From: Nocardia africana NBRC 100379
GTDB lineage: Bacteria; Actinomycetota; Actinomycetes; Mycobacteriales; Mycobacteriaceae
DNA length: 64,000 bases
Assembly (NCBI RefSeq): GCF_001612635.1
Contig: NZ_BDAV01000007.1
Coordinates: 124,001-188,000, forward strand
Direction of reading: 5' to 3'
A model generated the notes under the pieces. The model made no database searches. It saw nothing but the letters and a program-made list of their open reading frames with translations, and was not told where the DNA came from. A program made the position numbers and the translations under genes. Positions 52,028-62,331 of the stretch are shown here, piece by piece. Position 1 is the first letter of the stretch, and each line of letters begins with the position of its first letter.

Positions 52028-52885
52028 CTAGAGATCACGAAGATCCAGAGCCGCCGCCATCGCCGCCCGTGGCGCGGCCCGGCCGGTGAACTGTTCGACC
52101 TGGCCGTAGGCCTGATTCAGCAGCATCTGCAATCCACTGATGACGGTGTGTCCCGCCTGTCGTACAGCTGTCGCCAGCGGGGTCGGCCACGGATCGTAGA
52201 TCGCGTCCAGCACCACCGGCGCCGCCGCGACCGCCTCGGCCACCACCGCCGCACCGGCGGCCGGCACCGAGCTGACCACCGCGTCGGCGCGCGCGCATGC
52301 CGCGCGCACCCGCTCGGGGTCGAAACCGGCGAATTCGGTCGCCAGCCCGAGCTGCCGGGCCAGCGCGAGAGTCGGCTCGGCTCGCTCGGCGTCGCGGGCG
52401 ACCACGGTGACCGTCTCGGCGCCGAGTTCGGACAGTGCCAGCAGCGCCGGCCGCGCGGTGCCGCCCGCGCCGAGCACCACCGCTCGGCGCACCGATTCCA
52501 CCCCACCGCCCTGCAGGGCGCCACGCACGCCGTCCACATCGGTGCAATCGGCTCGCCACCCGTTCGCGGTGCGCACCAGGGTGTTGGCGGAACCGACCAG
52601 AACGGCGCGCTCGGTCCGTTCGCCGGCGTAGTTCAGAGCCGCGACCTTGCCGGGCATGGTCACCGACAGACCCACCCAGGAGGAGTCCAAGCCGTCGACG
52701 AGGGCGGGCAGTTGCTCGCCGGTGCATTCGATGCGTTCGTAGGTCCAGTCCAGGCCCAGCGCACGATAGGCGGCCAGATGCAATTGCGGCGACCGCGAAT
52801 GCGCGATGGGGCTGCCCAATACCGCTGCTTTGCGTCCGGATCCCGGCGGCGGCCCTGTGCCGGACGCCGTCCCGTTATCGGCCAC
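52028..52885 (-). CDS. aroE: Shikimate dehydrogenase
   Basis: NADP-dependent reduction of 3-dehydroshikimate. It has 285 residues, beginning with a disordered stretch of about 17. Substrate site GSPIAHSRSPQLHLAAYRAL, catalytic Lys in SVTMPGKVAALNYA (Ser-Val-Thr in place of the usual Asn-Val-Thr), CTDVDG, and the NADP loop VLGAGGTARPALLAL. GTG 52885 lies inside the last codons of mltG (11-nt overlap) and has no strong ribosome binding site, so translation is probably coupled. The gene ends the unit alaS-ruvX-mltG-aroE, as in M. tuberculosis. Confidence 0.94.
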   Translation of the reverse strand: MADNGTASGTGPPPGSGRKAAVLGSPIAHSRSPQLHLAAYRALGLDWTYERIECTGEQLPALVDGLDSSWVGLSVTMPGKVAALNYAGERTERAVLVGSANTLVRTANGWRADCTDVDGVRGALQGGGVESVRRAVVLGAGGTARPALLALSELGAETVTVVARDAERAEPTLALARQLGLATEFAGFDPERVRAACARADAVVSSVPAAGAAVVAEAVAAAPVVLDAIYDPWPTPLATAVRQAGHTVISGLQMLLNQAYGQVEQFTGRAAPRAAMAAALDLRDL

Positions 52886-54590
52886 TGTCGAGAATTCCGC
52901 TCTGCTGGGCGCGTTGGATATTGCGTAGATGTTCGCTGTAGCTCTCGGCGAACATGGTGGTCCCCTGTTTGTCGACGGTGACGAAGTACAACCACGGTCC
53001 CGGCGCCGGATTCTCCACCGCGCGCATGGCATCCAGCGACGGCGAGGAGATCGGCGTAGCCGGCAGCCCCGGCATGGCGTAGGTGTTCCACGGCGTCTTG
53101 CGGGCCCGGTCGGCATCCGTGGTGGCGACCTCGGTGCGGTCGAGGGTGTAGTTGACCGTGGAATCGAGCTGCAGCGGCTGATCGACCGCGAGCCGATTCA
53201 CGATCACGCGGGCCACCTTCGACATGTCCTGCGGCAAGGCCTCCCGTTCGACCAGCGAGGCCGCGATCAGCGTCTGGTAGGGATTCAGTTTGTTGGTCGC
53301 CCCCGACTGCAGCAGTCCGGTGGTCTCGTAGCCGGCAGCGCTCTCGCTGACCAGCTGCGCCAGAATCTGCTCGGGCGTGCCGGACGGATCGAAATCCCAG
53401 GTGCCCGCCGCGATCATCCCCTCGAGCTGGCGGGTGCGATCGGGAACCTTGCGCACCGCGTCGACGGCCCAGGCCGGAACACCCAGCGCGGTCGCGTCGG
53501 CAGTGGCCCCGGCGGCATCGAGTTGTTCGTAGGTGACGCACTTCTTGTCCGCACCGGTCCCGACGCAACTGGCGTCGGCGATCTTGCGGTAGATGCCCTC
53601 GTTGCGGGCCCCGGTGTTCACATCCGTGGAGTCGTGCAGCCGCCGTCCCTCGGAAACCACCACGTTGCCCACCCGCGAGGTCTTCTTCAGCAGGGCCGCG
53701 ACCGCGTCGGCCCCCTTGCTGTGCGTCGGTAGCGCGTAATAGCCCGGCTGCACCGAGGTGATGCCCGAATTGCGCACGGCCGCTTGGTAAAAGGCCCCGC
53801 TGCTGCGGACGATCCCCCTCTCGACCATGGTCTGCGCGATCTGTTCGGCGGTGTCACCGGTGTGCACCTGGACCACGGCCAGCGGACCGGGCGGTCCGTC
53901 GAAATCCTCCGGTCCGCCCATGGAGCGGATGAACTTGTATCCGGCGTAGCCACCGGCCACCACGAACAGGACGACGAACACACACCCCAGAACGAGCAGA
54001 TTCCGGCGGCGGCGCTGCCGCTCGGCGGCCTTACGAGAGGCCACGCGGGTGCGGCGACCTCGACCACCGGACGAGCCCGATCGCGTAGCGCGAGCCCGCT
54101 GTTCACCCGCGGACTTACCGGTGGAACCGCGCCGGCTCCCCCGCTGCGCCTCCCGCAGCGAGGCCGCTCTCGCCCGGGCGCCGCGCCCGGCGGCCGCGGG
54201 CGCCGGTTCCGGGTCCTCGTCGGCGACCGGTTCGAGATCGGTGTCGGCGTCGTACTCGTCGCGACGATAGCGATGGACGCTGCCGCCGGTCCGCTCGTAC
54301 GCCGGTTCGGCGTAGTCGTCGGCGTAATCCGGGTCGGCGTAGTCGGGATCCGCGTATCCGGCGTCGGCGAGCTCGTGGTCGTAACGAGCGTCGTACCCGG
54401 CGGCGTCGGCGTACTGCGCGACCGGCTCGTCCTCGTCGACGTAGCGCGGGATGACGGCGGTGTCGTCGTCCTCGTAGTCGTCCCACTCGTCGGTGGCGCT
54501 GCGGTGGGCACCGCCGCGCCGGTAACGCCGCTGCTGCTCGTCGGCGCGCCTGCGCGAGCGTTCTCCGGCCCGGGACCAGCGGTCACTCAT
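52875..54590 (-). CDS. mltG: Endolytic murein transglycosylase MltG (YceG-like)
   Basis: Membrane-anchored enzyme that cuts nascent glycan strands near their membrane end. It has 571 residues. A cytoplasmic region of about 200 residues comes first, with an Asp/Tyr-rich repeat part ([15 protein letters not shown]) and then a very basic part. One helix ([20 protein letters not shown]) is followed by the external YceG domain, with the LysM-like strand [17 protein letters not shown] and the catalytic Glu in [11 protein letters not shown]. The C-terminal part has [22 protein letters not shown] 54590 has AGGTGG 5 nt upstream and overlaps ruvX by 8 nt. Confidence 0.92.
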   Translation of the reverse strand: MSDRWSRAGERSRRRADEQQRRYRRGGAHRSATDEWDDYEDDDTAVIPRYVDEDEPVAQYADAAGYDARYDHELADAGYADPDYADPDYADDYAEPAYERTGGSVHRYRRDEYDADTDLEPVADEDPEPAPAAAGRGARARAASLREAQRGSRRGSTGKSAGEQRARATRSGSSGGRGRRTRVASRKAAERQRRRRNLLVLGCVFVVLFVVAGGYAGYKFIRSMGGPEDFDGPPGPLAVVQVHTGDTAEQIAQTMVERGIVRSSGAFYQAAVRNSGITSVQPGYYALPTHSKGADAVAALLKKTSRVGNVVVSEGRRLHDSTDVNTGARNEGIYRKIADASCVGTGADKKCVTYEQLDAAGATADATALGVPAWAVDAVRKVPDRTRQLEGMIAAGTWDFDPSGTPEQILAQLVSESAAGYETTGLLQSGATNKLNPYQTLIAASLVEREALPQDMSKVARVIVNRLAVDQPLQLDSTVNYTLDRTEVATTDADRARKTPWNTYAMPGLPATPISSPSLDAMRAVENPAPGPWLYFVTVDKQGTTMFAESYSEHLRNIQRAQQSGILDSGR

Positions 54591-55191
54591 CCGACCACCT
54601 GGCCTCGTCTGCACCGGCCGAGTTCAACACCGCACTCCGTTCGTCCAACCACCCTTGCAGGATCGACACGGCGGCCGCCTGGTCGATCACCTGCCGCCGG
54701 CCGCGCGCGCGAACACCACTGTCCCGCAATGCACGTGCAGCAGACACCGTAGTCAAACGTTCGTCGGAAAGTCGTATCGGCACACCAGGAATCATGGCCC
54801 GCAAACGTCGCGCGAACCGGGCCGCCAACTGGGCGGACGAGCCGCTGGCCCCACGTAATGTGCGTGGTAGACCGACGATTACCTCGACTGCCTCGTATTC
54901 CCGCACAATCTCGGCTACCCGGAGCAAATCGGTTGCCGGACCGCGTTTTCCACCCTTGACGGTCGGTACCGTCTCCACCGGGGTCGCCAATATCCCGTCC
55001 GGATCACTGGCGGCGACGCCGATGCGCACGGTCCCCACGTCGATGCCGATCCGCCGGCCGCGACCGGGATCGGTGCGCGCGTCGGGGCGTTCGGCCGGGA
55101 TGTCCTCCGGCCGGGCGGCCCCGGCTTCCGGAGCCGCCCCCGATCGGGACGGCTCCGGTTCCGAAGGCTCCGAATTCTCGGAATTGTCCAT
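54583..55191 (-). CDS. ruvX: RuvX/YqgF resolvase-like nuclease
   Basis: RNase H-fold protein implicated in 16S rRNA maturation and Holliday junction processing. It has 202 residues, with an acidic, disordered N-terminus of about 45 residues. [20 protein letters not shown] carries the first catalytic Asp. [27 protein letters not shown] and [14 protein letters not shown] complete the family pattern. Its ATG overlaps the alaS TGA by one base. Long-conserved alaS-ruvX-mltG-aroE order. Confidence 0.93.
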   Translation of the reverse strand: MDNSENSEPSEPEPSRSGAAPEAGAARPEDIPAERPDARTDPGRGRRIGIDVGTVRIGVAASDPDGILATPVETVPTVKGGKRGPATDLLRVAEIVREYEAVEVIVGLPRTLRGASGSSAQLAARFARRLRAMIPGVPIRLSDERLTTVSAARALRDSGVRARGRRQVIDQAAAVSILQGWLDERSAVLNSAGADEARWSDE

Positions 55192-57857
55192 CAGGCGGCG
55201 ATCTCGGCCACCCGTGCGCGCACGCCGGCCAGACCGGCCTCGATACCGGACGGATCGGAGCCGGCGCCCTGCGCCATCTCCGGCTTGCCGCCGCCGCGGC
55301 CCGCGATACTCGGGCCGAAGCTGCCGACCAGCTCGCCGGCCTTGACGCCGAGCTCCTGGGCGGGCTTGTTCACCGCGACCACGAACGGCACCTTGCCGTC
55401 GGCGTTGCCGAGCAGAACGACCACCGCCGGCTCGCTGCCGAACCGGCCGCGGATATCGGTGGCCAGGGTCCGCAGATCGCCCGCGCCGACGCCCTTGGGT
55501 GCGGCGGCCGCGACCAGCAGCACCTTGCCGACCCGCTGCGCCTGCTCGACGTAGGTACCGGCCTGTGAGAGCACGGCCGCGGCCTTGGTGCGCTCGAGTT
55601 CCTTCTCGGCGACCTTCAACCGTTCCACCAGTTGCTCGACCCGGGCCGGCACATCCTCGGAGGGCACCTTCAGCGAGGCGGCCACACCGGCCAGCAGGGC
55701 CCGCTCCTTGGCCAGATATTTGTAGGAATCCAGCCCGACGAAGGCCTCCACGCGGCGCACGCCGGAACCGACCGACGATTCACCGAGCAGTGTGATCGGC
55801 CCGATCTGCGACGAGTGCTCGACGTGGGTACCGCCGCACAGTTCCATCGAGAACGGCCCGCCGATCTCGACCACACGCACCTCGGACCCGTAGTTCTCGC
55901 CGAACAGCGCCAGGGCGCCCATCGCCTTGGCCTTGGGCAGATCGGTGACGAAGGTGTTCACCGGGAAGTCCGAGCCGACGGCATCGTTGGACACCGCCTC
56001 GATATCGGCCTTCTGCGACTCCGAGAGCTGGCCCTGCCAGTTGAAGTCGAACCGCAGATATCCGGGCTTGTTCAGCGAACCGGCCTGCACCGCGTTGGGG
56101 CCCAGCACCTGCCGCAGCGCCGCATGCACCATGTGCGTGCCGGAGTGCCCCTGGGTGGCGCCGCGCCGCCACGCCGGATCGACCTGGGCGAGTACGGCAT
56201 CGCCCTCGGTGATCTGACCGCGCTCGACGGTGGTCTTGTGCACCCACAGCTTCTTGGCGATCTTCTGGACGTCGTTGACGCGCAGTTCCGTGCCCGAGGC
56301 GGTGATGCTGCCGCGGTCGGCGATCTGACCACCGGATTCGGCGTACAGCGGACTGCGATCGAGGATGACCTCGACATCCTGCCCGGCGGTCGCGGTGGGG
56401 ACGCGGACGCCATCGGCGATGAGGGCGAGAACCCGTGCCTCGGTGGCGAGTTCGTCGAAGCCGGTGAATTCGGTGGCGCCGCGGTCGACCAGTTCCTTGT
56501 AGATCGACAGGTCGGCGTGGGCGTGCTTGCGAGCCTGCGCGTCGTCCTTGGCTCGCCGGCGCTGCTCGGCCATGAGCGTGCGGAACCCGGACTCGTCGAC
56601 CTCGAGCCCGGCCTCGGCGGCCATCTCCAGGGTCAGATCGATCGGGAAACCGTAGGTGTCGTGCAGGGTGAACGCCTCACTGCCCGCGAGGGTGCGCCCC
56701 CCGGCGGCCTTCACCTCGGCGACGGCGTCGTCGAACAGCTTCGACCCGGTGCTCAGCGTCTTGAGGAAGGCGGTCTCCTCGCCGACGGCGACGGTCTCGA
56801 TGCGGGTGAAGTCGGTGGCCAGTTCCGGATACGAGGGCGACATGAGATCGCTGACGACCTTCATGAATTCGCCGATCACCGGCTTCTCGGCGCCCAGCAG
56901 CCGGGCCGAGCGCACGATCCGGCGCAGCAGCCGGCGCAGCACGTAGCCGCGGCCGTCGTTGCCGGGGTTGACGCCGTCGGCGATCAGCATCGCCGAGGTG
57001 CGGGCGTGGTCGGCGATGACCCGGAAGCGCACGTCGTCGGCGTGTTCGACGCCGTAGCTCTTACCGGTCAGCTCCTCGGCCTTGGAGATGATCGGGCGCA
57101 GCAGATCGGTTTCGTAGACGTTGTCCACGCCCTGCAGCAGCATCGCCACGCGTTCGATGCCCATCCCGGTGTCGATGTTCTTCTTCGGCAGCGACCCCAC
57201 CGGCGGATAGCCCAGCTTGGGGCTCTGTTCGCCGCGGATGTCCTGCATGAACACGAGATTCCAGATCTCGAGGTAGCGATCCTCGTCGGCGACCGGGCCG
57301 CCCTCGGCACCGTATTCCGGTCCGCGGTCGTAGTAGATCTCCGAACACGGCCCGCCGGGACCGGGCACGCCCATATCCCAGTAGTTATCCTTGCCGTCGC
57401 GGAACTGGATGCGTTCGGTCGGGATTCCGGCGACGCGATGCCAGATCTCGGCGGCCTCGGGATCACTCTCGTAGGCGGTGACCCAGATCCGCTCCGGATC
57501 GAAGCCGAATCCGCCCTCCTCCTGAGATTTGCTGATCAGTTCCCAGGCGAAGGTGATGGCACCTTCCTTGAAGTAGTCACCGAAGGAGAAGTTGCCCGCC
57601 ATCTGGAAGAAGGTGTTGTGGCGGGTGGTGACGCCCACCTCTTCGATATCGCCGGTACGCACACACTTCTGCACGCTGGTCGCGCGCGCGAACGGCGGCG
57701 CCTCCTGGCCCAGGAAATACGGCTTGAACTGCACCATGCCCGCATTGACGAACAGCAGGTTCGGGTCCGGCAGGATCAACGAGGCACTCGGTACCTCGGT
57801 GTGGCCGGCACGGACGAAGTGGTCCAGGAAACGCCGTCGGATCTCGTGGGTCTGCAC
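55191..57857 (-). CDS. alaS: Alanyl-tRNA synthetase
   Basis: Class II synthetase of 888 residues. The aminoacylation domain begins [20 protein letters not shown], with [20 protein letters not shown] (motif 2). The editing domain has [13 protein letters not shown] (HxxxH) and [10 protein letters not shown] as zinc ligands. The C-Ala domain ends with [23 protein letters not shown] 57857 has TAGGCT ending 8 nt upstream and only a weak ribosome binding site, so the mRNA may be leaderless. First gene of alaS-ruvX-mltG-aroE. Confidence 0.97.
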   Translation of the reverse strand: MQTHEIRRRFLDHFVRAGHTEVPSASLILPDPNLLFVNAGMVQFKPYFLGQEAPPFARATSVQKCVRTGDIEEVGVTTRHNTFFQMAGNFSFGDYFKEGAITFAWELISKSQEEGGFGFDPERIWVTAYESDPEAAEIWHRVAGIPTERIQFRDGKDNYWDMGVPGPGGPCSEIYYDRGPEYGAEGGPVADEDRYLEIWNLVFMQDIRGEQSPKLGYPPVGSLPKKNIDTGMGIERVAMLLQGVDNVYETDLLRPIISKAEELTGKSYGVEHADDVRFRVIADHARTSAMLIADGVNPGNDGRGYVLRRLLRRIVRSARLLGAEKPVIGEFMKVVSDLMSPSYPELATDFTRIETVAVGEETAFLKTLSTGSKLFDDAVAEVKAAGGRTLAGSEAFTLHDTYGFPIDLTLEMAAEAGLEVDESGFRTLMAEQRRRAKDDAQARKHAHADLSIYKELVDRGATEFTGFDELATEARVLALIADGVRVPTATAGQDVEVILDRSPLYAESGGQIADRGSITASGTELRVNDVQKIAKKLWVHKTTVERGQITEGDAVLAQVDPAWRRGATQGHSGTHMVHAALRQVLGPNAVQAGSLNKPGYLRFDFNWQGQLSESQKADIEAVSNDAVGSDFPVNTFVTDLPKAKAMGALALFGENYGSEVRVVEIGGPFSMELCGGTHVEHSSQIGPITLLGESSVGSGVRRVEAFVGLDSYKYLAKERALLAGVAASLKVPSEDVPARVEQLVERLKVAEKELERTKAAAVLSQAGTYVEQAQRVGKVLLVAAAAPKGVGAGDLRTLATDIRGRFGSEPAVVVLLGNADGKVPFVVAVNKPAQELGVKAGELVGSFGPSIAGRGGGKPEMAQGAGSDPSGIEAGLAGVRARVAEIAA

Positions 57858-57865
57858 GAATATCC

Positions 57866-57871
57866 AGCCTA
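57866..57871 (-). promoter_or_regulatory. -10 hexamer of the alaS operon
   Basis: TAGGCT on the minus strand ends 8 nt before the alaS GTG, in the 63-bp gap to rarA. No strong -35. Suggests a leaderless or nearly leaderless transcript. Confidence 0.4.
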
Positions 57872-57920
57872 CCGGGCGCGGTCCAGCCGGTTTTCAGCGG
57901 TCGTGCGGCGCGCCCCCGGC

Positions 57921-59264
57921 TCAGCGGCCTCGGACGATGCGGCGCAACTTGGTGACCCGCGGCCCGATCTCACGCTCGTAGCCGTGATCGGTCGCGGTGT
58001 AGTAGTCGGTGCCGACCAGTTCGTCGGGCGGGTACTGCTGCGCGAGGATTCCGTCCGGGTGGTCGTGCGGATACTTGTAGCCCTGCGCATTGCCGAGCTT
58101 CGCCGCGCCCGCGTAATGCCCGTCGCGCAGGTGAGGCGGCACCGCGCCGGCCTTACCGGCCGCGATATCGGACATGGCCGCGCCGATGGCCGCCGCGACC
58201 GCACCGGATTTGGGTGCGGTGGCGACGTGGATGGTGGCGTGCGCGAGCGCCAGTTGCGCCTCCGGCATACCGACCAACTGCACCACCTGCGCGGCGGCGA
58301 CCGCGGTCTGCAGGGCGGTCGGATCGGCCATGCCGACGTCCTCGGACGCCTGGATCATCAATCGCCGCGCGATGAAGCGCGGATCCTCGCCCGCGCTGAT
58401 CATGCGGGCCAGATAGTGCAGCGCAGCGTCGACATCCGACCCGCGCAGCGATTTGATGAACGCGCTGATCACGTCGTAGTGCTGATCGCCGGCGCGGTCG
58501 TAGCGCACCGCGGCCTTGTCGACACTGGCCTCCACCAGATCCACGTCCACCGTGCCGTCGAGCGACGATTCCGCCGAAGCCTCCAGGGCGGTGAGCGATC
58601 GGCGCGCGTCGCCACCGGCGATGCGGACGATGTGGTCGAGCGCCGCCTCGGTGACGGTGTACTGCCCGGCCAGCCCTCGCTCGTCGTCGATCGCGCGACG
58701 CAACACGGTGCGAATATCGCTTTCCGACAACGACTTCAACTGCAGTACCAGCGAGCGCGACAGCAGCGGCGACACCACCGAGAAGGACGGGTTCTCCGTC
58801 GTCGCCCCGACCAGCAGCACCACCCGGTTCTCCACCGCGGCCAGCAGGGCGTCCTGCTGGGTTTTCGAGAACCGGTGCACCTCGTCGATGAACAGCACGG
58901 TCTGCTCCCCCGCCAGCAGCCGCCGCCGCGCCAGCTCGATGACCGCCCGCACCTCCTTCACCCCCGCCGACAACGCCGAGAGCGCCTCGAAGCGACGGCC
59001 GGTGGCGGTCGAGATGAGGGCGGCCAGCGTCGTCTTGCCCGTTCCTGGCGGGCCGTAGAGCAGCACCGATGCCGCGCCCGATCCTTCGATCAGCCGGCGC
59101 AGCGGCGATCCGGGACCGAGCAGATGCTGTTGGCCGACCACTTCGTCCAGGCTCGCCGGCCGCATGCGCACCGCCAGCGGCGACATCCGCCCCGCCGGCG
59201 GTAGTGCGGTGGATATGCCGGACGACTCCTCCACCTCCGGCGCCTCGAACAACCCTTCGCTCAC
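57921..59264 (-). CDS. rarA: Replication-associated recombination protein RarA
   Basis: AAA+ ATPase of the RarA/MgsA/WRNIP1 family acting at stalled replication forks. It has 447 residues. Walker [14 protein letters not shown], Walker [21 protein letters not shown], sensor 1 [12 protein letters not shown] and the arginine finger region [12 protein letters not shown]. The C-terminal tetramerisation domain has GAMSD-type helices, and the stretch [20 protein letters not shown] is diagnostic. M. tuberculosis Rv2559c is the counterpart, in the same neighbourhood. GTG start with TACCGT ending 6 nt upstream. Confidence 0.95.
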   Translation of the reverse strand: MSEGLFEAPEVEESSGISTALPPAGRMSPLAVRMRPASLDEVVGQQHLLGPGSPLRRLIEGSGAASVLLYGPPGTGKTTLAALISTATGRRFEALSALSAGVKEVRAVIELARRRLLAGEQTVLFIDEVHRFSKTQQDALLAAVENRVVLLVGATTENPSFSVVSPLLSRSLVLQLKSLSESDIRTVLRRAIDDERGLAGQYTVTEAALDHIVRIAGGDARRSLTALEASAESSLDGTVDVDLVEASVDKAAVRYDRAGDQHYDVISAFIKSLRGSDVDAALHYLARMISAGEDPRFIARRLMIQASEDVGMADPTALQTAVAAAQVVQLVGMPEAQLALAHATIHVATAPKSGAVAAAIGAAMSDIAAGKAGAVPPHLRDGHYAGAAKLGNAQGYKYPHDHPDGILAQQYPPDELVGTDYYTATDHGYEREIGPRVTKLRRIVRGR

Positions 59265-59270
59265 GCCTCG

Positions 59271-59276
59271 ACGGTA
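59271..59276 (-). promoter_or_regulatory. -10 hexamer of rarA
   Basis: TACCGT on the minus strand ends 6 nt before the rarA GTG. CGAGGC between them could alternatively act as a weak ribosome binding site. Confidence 0.35.
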
Positions 59277-59293
59277 CCGATGAGCACCGACAT

Positions 59294-59884
59294 TCAGGGC
59301 AACGTGGGGTCGGGGCGCAGCATCCGCGCGGCCTGCGCCTCGATGGAGGCGCGCAGTTCGGCGTCGGTCAGCTCGCGCAGGCCCGCGGCGCTGCGCAGGA
59401 ACGGCTCGAGCAGTTGCCAGCCCATCGCGAACGCGGCCAGATGCGCCACCGCCAGTCCGGCGGCGCGGTCGCTGTCCATCTGCGGCCGGAGATTCTCGAT
59501 GAGCATCGCCACCACGGGGAACTGTTCTTGCAGCTCACCGACCGGATAGCCGTCGAGGATGCAACGGGCCAGCACGGTCAGATGCCGGCGCAGCCGGGGA
59601 TCGGTGGCGGTGAGCTGTCCGGCGGCGGCCAGCGCGCCCGATTGTTCGCCGAGATAGCTCAGCACGGCGCCGACCAGCTTGTCCTTCGCACCGAGATGCC
59701 GGAACACCAGGCCGTGGTTGACCCCCGCACGCTCGGCGATGTCCCGGATCGAGGTGGCGGCCGGGCCGCGTTCGGCGAACAGGTCGGCGGCGGCCTCGGT
59801 GACCGCCGCGACGACCGCCGCACGACCGACCGGTCCGGTGCCGGAGTCGTCGCGACGCGGAGTCGATGGCGGGTTCTCGGACAT
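59294..59884 (-). CDS. TetR-family transcriptional regulator
   Basis: Repressor of 196 residues. The helix-turn-helix is near residues 25-70 ([20 protein letters not shown] then [15 protein letters not shown]). The C-terminal domain ends [17 protein letters not shown]. It is divergent from a TauD-family dioxygenase with a perfect palindrome in between, so it should repress that gene. TACTGT (59891-59896) ends 6 nt before the ATG without a Shine-Dalgarno sequence, a further leaderless-type start. Confidence 0.87.
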   Translation of the reverse strand: MSENPPSTPRRDDSGTGPVGRAAVVAAVTEAAADLFAERGPAATSIRDIAERAGVNHGLVFRHLGAKDKLVGAVLSYLGEQSGALAAAGQLTATDPRLRRHLTVLARCILDGYPVGELQEQFPVVAMLIENLRPQMDSDRAAGLAVAHLAAFAMGWQLLEPFLRSAAGLRELTDAELRASIEAQAARMLRPDPTLP

Positions 59885-59890
59885 CGGGCT

Positions 59891-59896
59891 ACAGTA
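59891..59896 (-). promoter_or_regulatory. -10 hexamer of the tetR gene
   Basis: TACTGT on the minus strand ends 6 nt before the tetR ATG. The palindrome 12-29 nt further upstream covers the expected -35 region, which fits autorepression. Confidence 0.45.
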
Positions 59897-59907
59897 GCGA
59901 ATACCGG

Positions 59908-59925
59908 TGTAGTCAATTGACTACA
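59908..59925. promoter_or_regulatory. Perfect 18-bp palindrome, TetR operator
   Basis: TGTAGTCAATTGACTACA, fully symmetric, in the 67-bp gap between tetR and the dioxygenase gene. It contains TTGACT (59917-59922), a possible -35 for the dioxygenase. It shares the TAGTCA/TGACTA half-sites with the operator at 19042-19059, but with a 2-nt spacer where that site has 6. Confidence 0.7.
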
Positions 59926-59951
59926 GTCGTCCGATCGCCGAAGGAACCACC

Positions 59952-60911
59952 ATGACGCAGACCACCGCCGCGCAGACCGAACCGCGTCCGCACTACCCCG
60001 TGAGCTCGTTTCCCTTGCCGGGATTTCCGCTGATCGCGGGCCCGTTCACCCATCTGGTCGCCGAACGCGACCGCCTGGCCGCGCTGCGCTGGCAGCATTT
60101 CGACGCCCGGCAGGCCGGCGTCACCCTCGGTGCGGAGATCAGCGGCGTGGATCTGACCCGCGAGCTGCCCGCGGAGGTGATCGCCGAACTGCGCCGGGCA
60201 CTGCACGAGTACAAGGTGCTGTTCTTCCGCGAGCAGCCGCTGACGCCCGCGCAGCACGTCGCGTTCGCGGCGCGCTTCGGCACCCTCGAGGTGCATCCGT
60301 TCATCCCGTCCAACACCGAGCAGCCGGAACTGGTCCGCTTCGAGAAGACGCCGGCCATGGCGGGCGTCGAGAACATCTGGCATCACGACGTGACGTGGCG
60401 GCCGCAGCCGTCGATGGGCGCGATCCTGCATGCCGTCGCCGTTCCCGAGATCGGCGGCGACACGCTGTTCTCGGATATGTACGCCGCCTACGAGGCCCTC
60501 GATGCCGAGACGCGGAACCGGATCGACGACCTCACCGCGACCCACGACTACACCCGCGCCTTCGGCCGCGGCCAGGACGCCGAGACGCAGGAGGCGATGC
60601 GGGCACAGCATCCGCCGGTCAGCCACCCGGTGGTGTGCACGCACGAGGCGACCGGACGCCGCCACCTGTACGTCAACCGGATCTTCGTGGACCGTATCGA
60701 CGGCCTGGATCCCGAGGCGAGCCACGAACTGCTGGACCGGCTCTGCCGCCAGGCCGACTACCCCGAACACCAGGTGCGGCTGCACTGGGAGCCCGACACC
60801 GTCGCCTTCTGGGACAACCGGGCCGTGCAGCACTATGCCGCCAGCGACTACTGGCCGCAGACCCGGATCATGGAGCGGGCTTCGATCGTCGGGCCGCGCC
60901 CGGCCCGCTGA
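59952..60911 (+). CDS. TauD/TfdA-family 2-oxoglutarate dioxygenase
   Basis: Fe(II)/2-oxoglutarate enzyme of 319 residues. Metal ligands are His and Asp in IWHHDVTWRPQPS and the later His in DNRAVQHYAASDY. The 2-oxoglutarate Arg is in QTRIMERASIVG. This is the TauD branch, whose members release sulfite or sulfate from taurine and alkyl sulfates or hydroxylate related substrates. AVQHYAASDY and the overall length fit the alkylsulfatase (AtsK-like) group. A strong ribosome binding site (GAAGGAA) precedes the ATG. Regulated by the divergent TetR (inference). The real substrate is unknown. Confidence 0.88.
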   Translation: MTQTTAAQTEPRPHYPVSSFPLPGFPLIAGPFTHLVAERDRLAALRWQHFDARQAGVTLGAEISGVDLTRELPAEVIAELRRALHEYKVLFFREQPLTPAQHVAFAARFGTLEVHPFIPSNTEQPELVRFEKTPAMAGVENIWHHDVTWRPQPSMGAILHAVAVPEIGGDTLFSDMYAAYEALDAETRNRIDDLTATHDYTRAFGRGQDAETQEAMRAQHPPVSHPVVCTHEATGRRHLYVNRIFVDRIDGLDPEASHELLDRLCRQADYPEHQVRLHWEPDTVAFWDNRAVQHYAASDYWPQTRIMERASIVGPRPAR

Positions 60912-60912
60912 G

Positions 60913-62082
60913 TCACTTCTCCCAGAGTTCCTCGAGGGTGGCGGAGACATGCTCGGCGAAGTCGCCGAGCGTGTCGTCGCCGGTGCAGCGCGCGTCCTCG
61001 GCGAGAGCCGCCCAGCGATTGATCAGGGCGGCCGAGCGCGGCACCGACAGGCCGTGTTCGCGGGCCGCGGCGATGCGGGTGTGGTCGGCGGGCAGGAACC
61101 AGAACGTCGTCAGCCAGACCCAGATGAGCCGGGCCTCGAGGATGCGTTCGGCCAGCAGATCGTCGTCGGCGAGAGCCGGCCACACACCGACGACCTCCGA
61201 GCGCCAGGCCTCGACCATCTGATGCGCCCGCTCGCGGGAGAGTTCGAAGTCGCAGAGGCAGCCGGGGAACGACACCAGCGCGTAGGCGATGTCGAGGGTG
61301 GCGTCGCGGAAACCGCCCCATTCGTAGTCGAGGAACCGGGCGCCCTCGTCGTTGAGGATCACGTTGTCGGGGCACAGGTCGGAGGGGCTGAACGCGCGGA
61401 AGCGGCCCGCGGAGAAGAGGCGATTGCCCCGCACGATGCGTTCGGCGATCTCACCGGGCACGTCGATGCCGACCTCGCGGGCCAGCATCCCGGGCACCTC
61501 GCCGATCGCGGCTTCGGCCTGCTGGGCGATGCCGTCGACCCGGTGCACCACCTCCACCCGCCGCAGCAGCGCGACGAAATCGGCCTCCCGGCCGACGGTT
61601 GCCGCGTGCATGCGGCCCAGTGCCTGCGCGAACGCCATCTGGGCGTTGCGGGTGGCGGGTTCGGCGCCGGTTTGCAGCACCGAGGTGAGCGACATGTTCT
61701 CGCCCAGATCGCTGAGGATCAGCAGCCGATCCGGCAGGCTGTGCGCCAGCAGATAGGCGCCGGGACGGTGCTCGCTGCTGAGCGCGGTGGTGAACTGGTA
61801 GGACACCGCCTCCCGCAGGAACGCCGAATCGATACTCGCGACCCCGGGCGCCAAACCACCGATCCGGCGCTCCTGCGCGGCGCCACGGACCTGCTTGACG
61901 ATCAGGGTACGGGGAAGCGAGAACGAGTTCTCCGCCACGCGTACGCGCAGCACCGTCGTCCTGCCACTTCCGCTGAGTTCGATCGGATCGCTCAGCTTCA
62001 CCGCAGCACCCATGCGCTTCGTAAGCAACTGTTGTGCCGCGGACACGACTTCGGCGGCGCGTTCGGCCAATAGTGCGGTCAT
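60913..62082 (-). CDS. Aminoglycoside phosphotransferase-fold kinase
   Basis: Protein of 389 residues with the APH/choline kinase fold. The N-lobe has TLIVKQVRG with a nucleotide-binding Lys. The catalytic loop is FSPSDLCPDNVILNDEG, where the usual His-Gly-Asp reads Ser-Pro-Ser-Asp but the catalytic Asp and Asn are kept. The metal Asp follows in RFLDYEWGGFRDATLD. Members phosphorylate many small molecules, so drug resistance should not be assumed. ATG 62082 is used. TTG 62088 is in frame and there is no strong ribosome binding site. Convergent with the dioxygenase (1-nt gap). Confidence 0.78.
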   Translation of the reverse strand: MTALLAERAAEVVSAAQQLLTKRMGAAVKLSDPIELSGSGRTTVLRVRVAENSFSLPRTLIVKQVRGAAQERRIGGLAPGVASIDSAFLREAVSYQFTTALSSEHRPGAYLLAHSLPDRLLILSDLGENMSLTSVLQTGAEPATRNAQMAFAQALGRMHAATVGREADFVALLRRVEVVHRVDGIAQQAEAAIGEVPGMLAREVGIDVPGEIAERIVRGNRLFSAGRFRAFSPSDLCPDNVILNDEGARFLDYEWGGFRDATLDIAYALVSFPGCLCDFELSRERAHQMVEAWRSEVVGVWPALADDDLLAERILEARLIWVWLTTFWFLPADHTRIAAAREHGLSVPRSAALINRWAALAEDARCTGDDTLGDFAEHVSATLEELWEK

Positions 62083-62245
62083 CGCCAACCAAGTTACTCG
62101 CTCCAGGTCACTTTCAGCGAGCGGTTCGGCAACCTTTCGCGCGTCGTCGGCGTGTCCCCGCCGAGCGGCTGCGACCTGACCGAGATGCTCATTACGCTCA
62201 TCGTCGGCCGGGTCGCGGATCCGGCACGATACCGCGGCCCGTCGC

Positions 62246-62274
62246 TTGACACGCCCGGCCGTGTCCGGTTGTGT
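62246..62274 (+). promoter_or_regulatory. Promoter of the Pro/Gly-rich membrane protein gene
   Basis: TTGACA (62246-62251), 17 nt, TTGTGT (62269-62274). The -35 is perfect and the -10 weak. The start near 62281 would leave a leader of about 50 nt. Confidence 0.5.
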
Positions 62275-62331
62275 CGAAATCTCAACTGCAGTGTGCCGCA
62301 CCAGAACCCAGGTGATTCGAAAGGTCCGACG

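Noticed and set aside
55632..59204. Long open frame antisense to alaS and rarA
   Set aside because: It crosses two well-supported genes and their promoter gap, and its composition is that of a GC-skewed shadow frame.
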